Assembly: GCA_934254925.1 (NCBI GenBank)
Contig: CAKQMD010000019.1
Location: forward strand, 1-25,961
Direction of reading: 5' to 3'
Source of the DNA: an uncultured Alphaproteobacteria bacterium
GTDB taxonomy: Bacteria > Pseudomonadota > Alphaproteobacteria > RF32 > CAG-239
Length of the DNA: 25,961 nt
Below the pieces are notes generated by a model, which was not told the origin of the DNA, made no database searches, and saw only the letters and a program-made list of their open reading frames with translations. Below, piece by piece: positions 23,677 through 25,961 of the stretch (the stretch's first letter is position 1; each line of letters starts with the position of its first letter). Both the position numbers and the translations under genes were made by a program.

Positions 23677-23811
23677 ATGAGTTATGTTTGGTCGTCTTCT
23701 GAGTATAATAATAACAATTCTTGGAAACTCAATATGAATGACGGTAACCGGAACAACAACAATAAGTCAAACAACAACAATTACGTGCGGAGTTTTCAGC
23801 TTTTTTTATAA
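23677..23811 (+). other. Putative DGR template region (TR)
   Basis: This stretch just upstream of the reverse transcriptase reads as 44 codons from ATG 23677 to TAA 23811, and 15 of them are Asn (AAC/AAT). Translated, it gives YVWSSSEYNNNNSW, then NMNDGNRNNNNK, then NNNNYVRSF. That is the ending of a C-type-lectin/FGE-like variable protein with Asn at the diversified positions. AAY codons are the signature of DGR templates: during adenine-specific mutagenic copying they can become many amino acids but never a stop. The position, about 35 nt before the reverse transcriptase start, fits DGR layout. It probably acts as template RNA rather than as a protein. Exact ends cannot be set without the matching variable region, which is not in this window. 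Confidence 0.85.
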
Positions 23812-23845
23812 AAGAACAAAACCGACGCGGCGGGAGGTCAGGCAA

Positions 23846-25139
23846 ATGCAGACAGATCTTTTTGAAGAGGCGAGCGATGCTTTGCCCGGTCGGATTGCTT
23901 TGTAAGATTTGTTTGAGGCTTATTATGAATGTCGTCGGACAAAACGGCGTACGGCCAACGCCTTGGCCTTTGAACTTGATTTTGAGCGGGAATTGATCCG
24001 CCTTTGGCGGGAGATTAACGCCGGCACGTACAAAATCGGCCGCTCAATCGCTTTTATTGTGAAATATCCGGTGCAGAGGGAAGTTTTTGCGGCGGATTTC
24101 AGAGACAGGGTCGTTCATCATCTGATCATATCCAAACTAAACGATTTGTTTGAAAAGGAATTTCATCCGGACAGTTACAGTTGCCGCAGCGGTAAGGGCA
24201 CTTTATACGGTGTACGGCGGATTCAGGGCAAAATGGAGGAATGTTCCGACGGTTTTGCCGAAGATTGTTATATTTTAAAATTGGATATCCGCTCTTTTTT
24301 TTATGAGCATAGACAAGAATGTTTTGTATCGGATGCTGTATGAGTTTATCAACGAGAAATATCATCAGCCTGACAAATATGTTTTGTTGCGGCTGGTGAA
24401 GCAGGTGGTGTATCATAATCCGGAGGACAATTGTGTTATTAAGGGGCGGCGGGCAGATTGGAACGGTTTGCCTTATTATAAGAGTCTGTTTTGGTCCAGT
24501 CGTTATTGCGGCCTGCCGATCGGGAATCTGACGTCGCAGATTTTTGCCAATTTTTATCTCAATCCTTTGGACAAGTTTGTTACGGAAGAGTTGCAGCTGT
24601 CGTATTATGGGCGGTATGTCGATGATTTTGTGTTGATAGACAGGAGCAAGGAGCGGTTGTTGGAAGCCCGTGACAAGATTTGCGCTTTTTTGCAGCGACA
24701 ACTGAAGTTGAATCTGCATCCGCAAAAGTTTTATTTGCAGCATTATAAGAAAGGCGTTCGGTTTATCGGAGCGGTTATTAAGCCGAACAGGGTTTATATC
24801 GGCAATCGTACCAAAGGGAATTTGTATCGAAAAATATATCAGCAACTGCCTGTTTTGGCGCAAAGTGTCGAACATGTGCTTGAGGGAATTGTCAAATTTG
24901 CCTCCAGCATCAATTCTTATATCGGTTTTATGCGGCATTATGATACTTATCGATTGCGGAGCAAGATTTTGAAACTGCTGGACGACACTTTTCTCGGTGA
25001 GATTTCCGAATTGCGGCCGCATGCGGAAAAGTTTGCGCTTGACAAGAGGTTTCGTCCTTCGGGACAGAAAAAACGCCAGTTGCGTCGTCAGCGGCAGTAT
25101 CGGCGTTTTCAACAAAACAAACGACAAAGAGGAGGATAA
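23846..25139 (+). pseudogene. DGR-type reverse transcriptase, reading frame broken twice
   Basis: Read through both lesions, this would be a protein of about 430 residues that copies the template RNA with errors at adenines. The start is ATG 23846 after GGGAGG. The first 19 codons (MQTDLFEEASDALPGRIAL) end at TAA 23903-23905, and the same frame continues with DLFEAYYECRRTKRRT to 24343. The frame then shifts +1 at an eight-T run (24295-24302); seven T would restore LDIRSFFMSIDKNVLY. RT motifs are DRVVHH, SYSCRSGKGT, LDIRSFF (first catalytic Asp), GLPIGNLTSQIFANFYL and YVDD. IGNLTSQ is the DGR form of the motif that reads QG in group II introns and retrons. The C-terminal tail is Arg/Gln-rich. 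Avd-like follows 1 nt after the stop. Decay, recoding or sequence error are all possible. Confidence 0.85.
24303..25139 (+). CDS. DGR reverse transcriptase, C-terminal open fragment
   Basis: The longer intact frame of the broken reverse transcriptase, 278 codons from an ATG that is the natural Met of the FFMSID motif. It holds the palm core after motif A: GLPIGNLTSQ, YYGRYVDDFVLID with the YVDD catalytic pair, RQLKLNLHPQKFYLQ, the thumb (KGVRFIGAVIKPNRVYIGNRTK), and a basic tail. It lacks the first catalytic Asp, which sits in the upstream fragment, so on its own it should be inactive. There is no ribosome-binding site before this ATG (only poly-T), so independent translation is unlikely. Confidence 0.6.
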   Translation: MSIDKNVLYRMLYEFINEKYHQPDKYVLLRLVKQVVYHNPEDNCVIKGRRADWNGLPYYKSLFWSSRYCGLPIGNLTSQIFANFYLNPLDKFVTEELQLSYYGRYVDDFVLIDRSKERLLEARDKICAFLQRQLKLNLHPQKFYLQHYKKGVRFIGAVIKPNRVYIGNRTKGNLYRKIYQQLPVLAQSVEHVLEGIVKFASSINSYIGFMRHYDTYRLRSKILKLLDDTFLGEISELRPHAEKFALDKRFRPSGQKKRQLRRQRQYRRFQQNKRQRGG

Positions 25140-25140
25140 T

Positions 25141-25521
25141 ATGGTTTTATACAGTCAGCTTCCCATCTATCGGGACAGCTATTTGCTTTTGACGGAGATT
25201 TACCGGGTGACGGGAAAGTTTCCGCGGGATTATAAATATACGTTGGGACAAGATATGAAACGAGATTCTTTGGCTTTGTTTCGGGATTTGTACGGCGCGA
25301 ATGTTTCGCGGGAGAATCGCCGGCAGCACTTGGACAATTTTCTTACCTCGTTTGAATTGTTGAAAATCGAATTGCGGTTGTGTGTGGACATGAATGTATT
25401 GCCAATCAAAAAACTGGCGCAGTTGAGTTTGATCATGGACAGCATTGCCAAGCAAGCTACTTCTTGGCGGAATTCGTCAAAATCCGGGACTTCCAAGGCA
25501 ACGGAAGAGAAAAAGTTATGA
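25141..25521 (+). CDS. avd: Avd-like four-helix-bundle DGR accessory protein
   Basis: A 126-residue protein resembling the DGR accessory variability determinant and the related four-helix-bundle (S23-like) family. The typical opening is LPIYRDSYLLLTEIYRVTGKFPRDYKYTLG (7-36). It is followed by amphipathic helices (MKRDSLALFRDLY, LTSFELLKIELRLCVDM, and KKLAQLSLIMDSIAKQATSW) and a disordered Ser/Lys tail. In Bordetella phage the protein is a basic pentameric barrel that binds the reverse transcriptase and template RNA and is required for mutagenic copying. The ATG lies 1 nt after the reverse transcriptase stop, preceded by GAGGAGG, so the genes are coupled. This frame is intact. A longer in-frame start at 24997 lies inside the reverse transcriptase and is not supported. 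Confidence 0.85.
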   Translation: MVLYSQLPIYRDSYLLLTEIYRVTGKFPRDYKYTLGQDMKRDSLALFRDLYGANVSRENRRQHLDNFLTSFELLKIELRLCVDMNVLPIKKLAQLSLIMDSIAKQATSWRNSSKSGTSKATEEKKL

Positions 25522-25614
25522 AGTCTTTTGTCTACAATCCATTATAGAGAGGTGTCCAATTTTGTGTATAATTAGTCTAAAAAATTTTATTTTTGCAAAA
25601 AGATGAAGTATTTC

Positions 25615-25629
25615 TGGAACTATGTTCCA
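25615..25629. promoter_or_regulatory. Palindrome in the flagellin leader
   Basis: TGGAAC, TAT, GTTCCA is a perfect 6-bp inverted repeat ending 24 nt before the flagellin ATG. It could be an operator or a short hairpin in the 5' untranslated region. A TATAAT at 25567-25572 is a possible -10 box without a good -35. No convincing sigma-28 or sigma-54 promoter was seen. Confidence 0.35.
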
Positions 25630-25653
25630 TAAGTTGTGTTAATTGAGGAAGAA

Positions 25654-25961
25654 ATGAGTAACAATATCAGTTTAACCGCCTCAATGCGATCAAATTTGCT
25701 GAGCCTGCAGAATATTGCGGGACAGGTTGATCTTACTCAAAACCGTCTTTCGACCGGATTGAAAGTCAATTCGGCGATTGATAGTCCTTCGTCATACTAT
25801 ACTGCTGTTTCTTTGAACAACCGCGCCAGTGACTTGTCGGCCTTGTTGGATTCCATGGCACAGGGAATCCAAACGATTAAAGCCGCGACGGAAGGCTTGG
25901 AAGCCGGTGCCAACTTGTTGGAACAAGCGGCGGCCATTGCTTCGCAAGCGCTCAATACGTC
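25654..25961 (+). CDS. Flagellin, N-terminal part (runs off the right edge)
   Basis: The first 102 codons of a flagellin, the extracellular filament subunit exported by the flagellar type III system. The conserved N-terminal D0/D1 helices are clear: MSNNISLTASMRSNLLSLQN, then TQNRLSTGLKVNSAIDSPSSYYTAVSLNNRASDLSALLDSM. The RLSTGLKVN-A-DSP-Y pattern is diagnostic, and the following heptads (GIQTIKAATEGLEAGANLLEQ) continue the coiled-coil. The pattern is typical of alphaproteobacterial flagellins. The start is ATG 25654 with GAGGAAG upstream. The 3' end is outside the window. It lies 132 nt after the Avd-like gene on the same strand but is probably a separate unit. Confidence 0.93.
   Translation, partial: MSNNISLTASMRSNLLSLQNIAGQVDLTQNRLSTGLKVNSAIDSPSSYYTAVSLNNRASDLSALLDSMAQGIQTIKAATEGLEAGANLLEQAAAIASQALNT

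Noticed and set aside
23735..23785. AAC/AAT tandem runs as a CRISPR or microsatellite
   Set aside because: The runs are short, in phase with a lectin-type reading, and sit before a DGR reverse transcriptase; no repeat-spacer structure is present.
23677..23811. Template region as a normal small protein gene
   Set aside because: It starts mid-domain at the typical end of a variable protein, with no signal or upstream domain and no clear ribosome site, so it better fits a template RNA.
24126..25127. 333-codon minus-strand frame opposite the reverse transcriptase
   Set aside because: The opposite strand carries clear RT motifs; the translation is Ile/Pro/Arg-rich without domain features.
25573..25612. 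Sigma-28 promoter for flagellin (TAAA followed by a GC element)
   Set aside because: TAAAAAAT is present but no GCCGATAA-like -10 lies at the right spacing.

Overview
The window looks like chromosomal DNA of an alphaproteobacterium, probably one of the uncultured moderate-GC lineages related to Rhodospirillales. This is an inference from the S21 protein, a YdcH/DUF465 protein, a DUF2934-like protein, a DUF3035-type lipoprotein between lspA and two M16 peptidases, a MutL that carries its own endonuclease motif, and a flagellin. No rRNA, tRNA, insertion sequence or CRISPR array was recognised.

Positions 1-3760 hold a 6-phosphofructokinase (minus strand), a YdcH-like protein, ribosomal protein S21, and an autoregulated-looking ArsR-repressor/metal-permease pair. 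A small DUF2934-like gene follows on the minus strand. Positions 3867-7586 hold two divergent genes that suggest uptake and use of exogenous fatty acids. One is a two-domain acyltransferase/acyl-ACP synthetase (Aas type). The other is an outer-membrane FadL-family transporter. The gap between them contains a perfect 10-bp inverted repeat. Positions 7691-13227 hold a 484-residue protein I do not recognise, then metG, an SNase-fold protein that lacks its catalytic residues, and a TrkH potassium transporter.

Positions 13330-21813 are a tightly packed plus-strand series: mgtE, lspA, a DUF3035 lipoprotein, a catalytic M16 protease, its non-catalytic M16 partner, pgi and mutL. Several of these genes overlap. 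The series ends at a strong terminator near 21912-21937.

Positions 21950-25521 look like an accessory island between mutL and a flagellin gene. The first part holds four small genes of unknown function; one resembles a permuted papain-like fold. Next is a structured non-coding stretch. The last part is a diversity-generating retroelement (DGR): an adenine-rich, Asn-codon-rich template region that spells the end of a C-type-lectin-like variable domain, a DGR-type reverse transcriptase, and an Avd-like four-helix-bundle accessory protein. The reverse transcriptase reading frame is broken twice: an in-frame TAA at codon 20, and one extra T in an eight-T run just after the first catalytic aspartate. 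As written, the element is therefore either decaying, dependent on recoding or slippage, or affected by sequence error. No variable-region target gene is visible, so its target must lie elsewhere or be lost. The window ends inside the flagellin gene.
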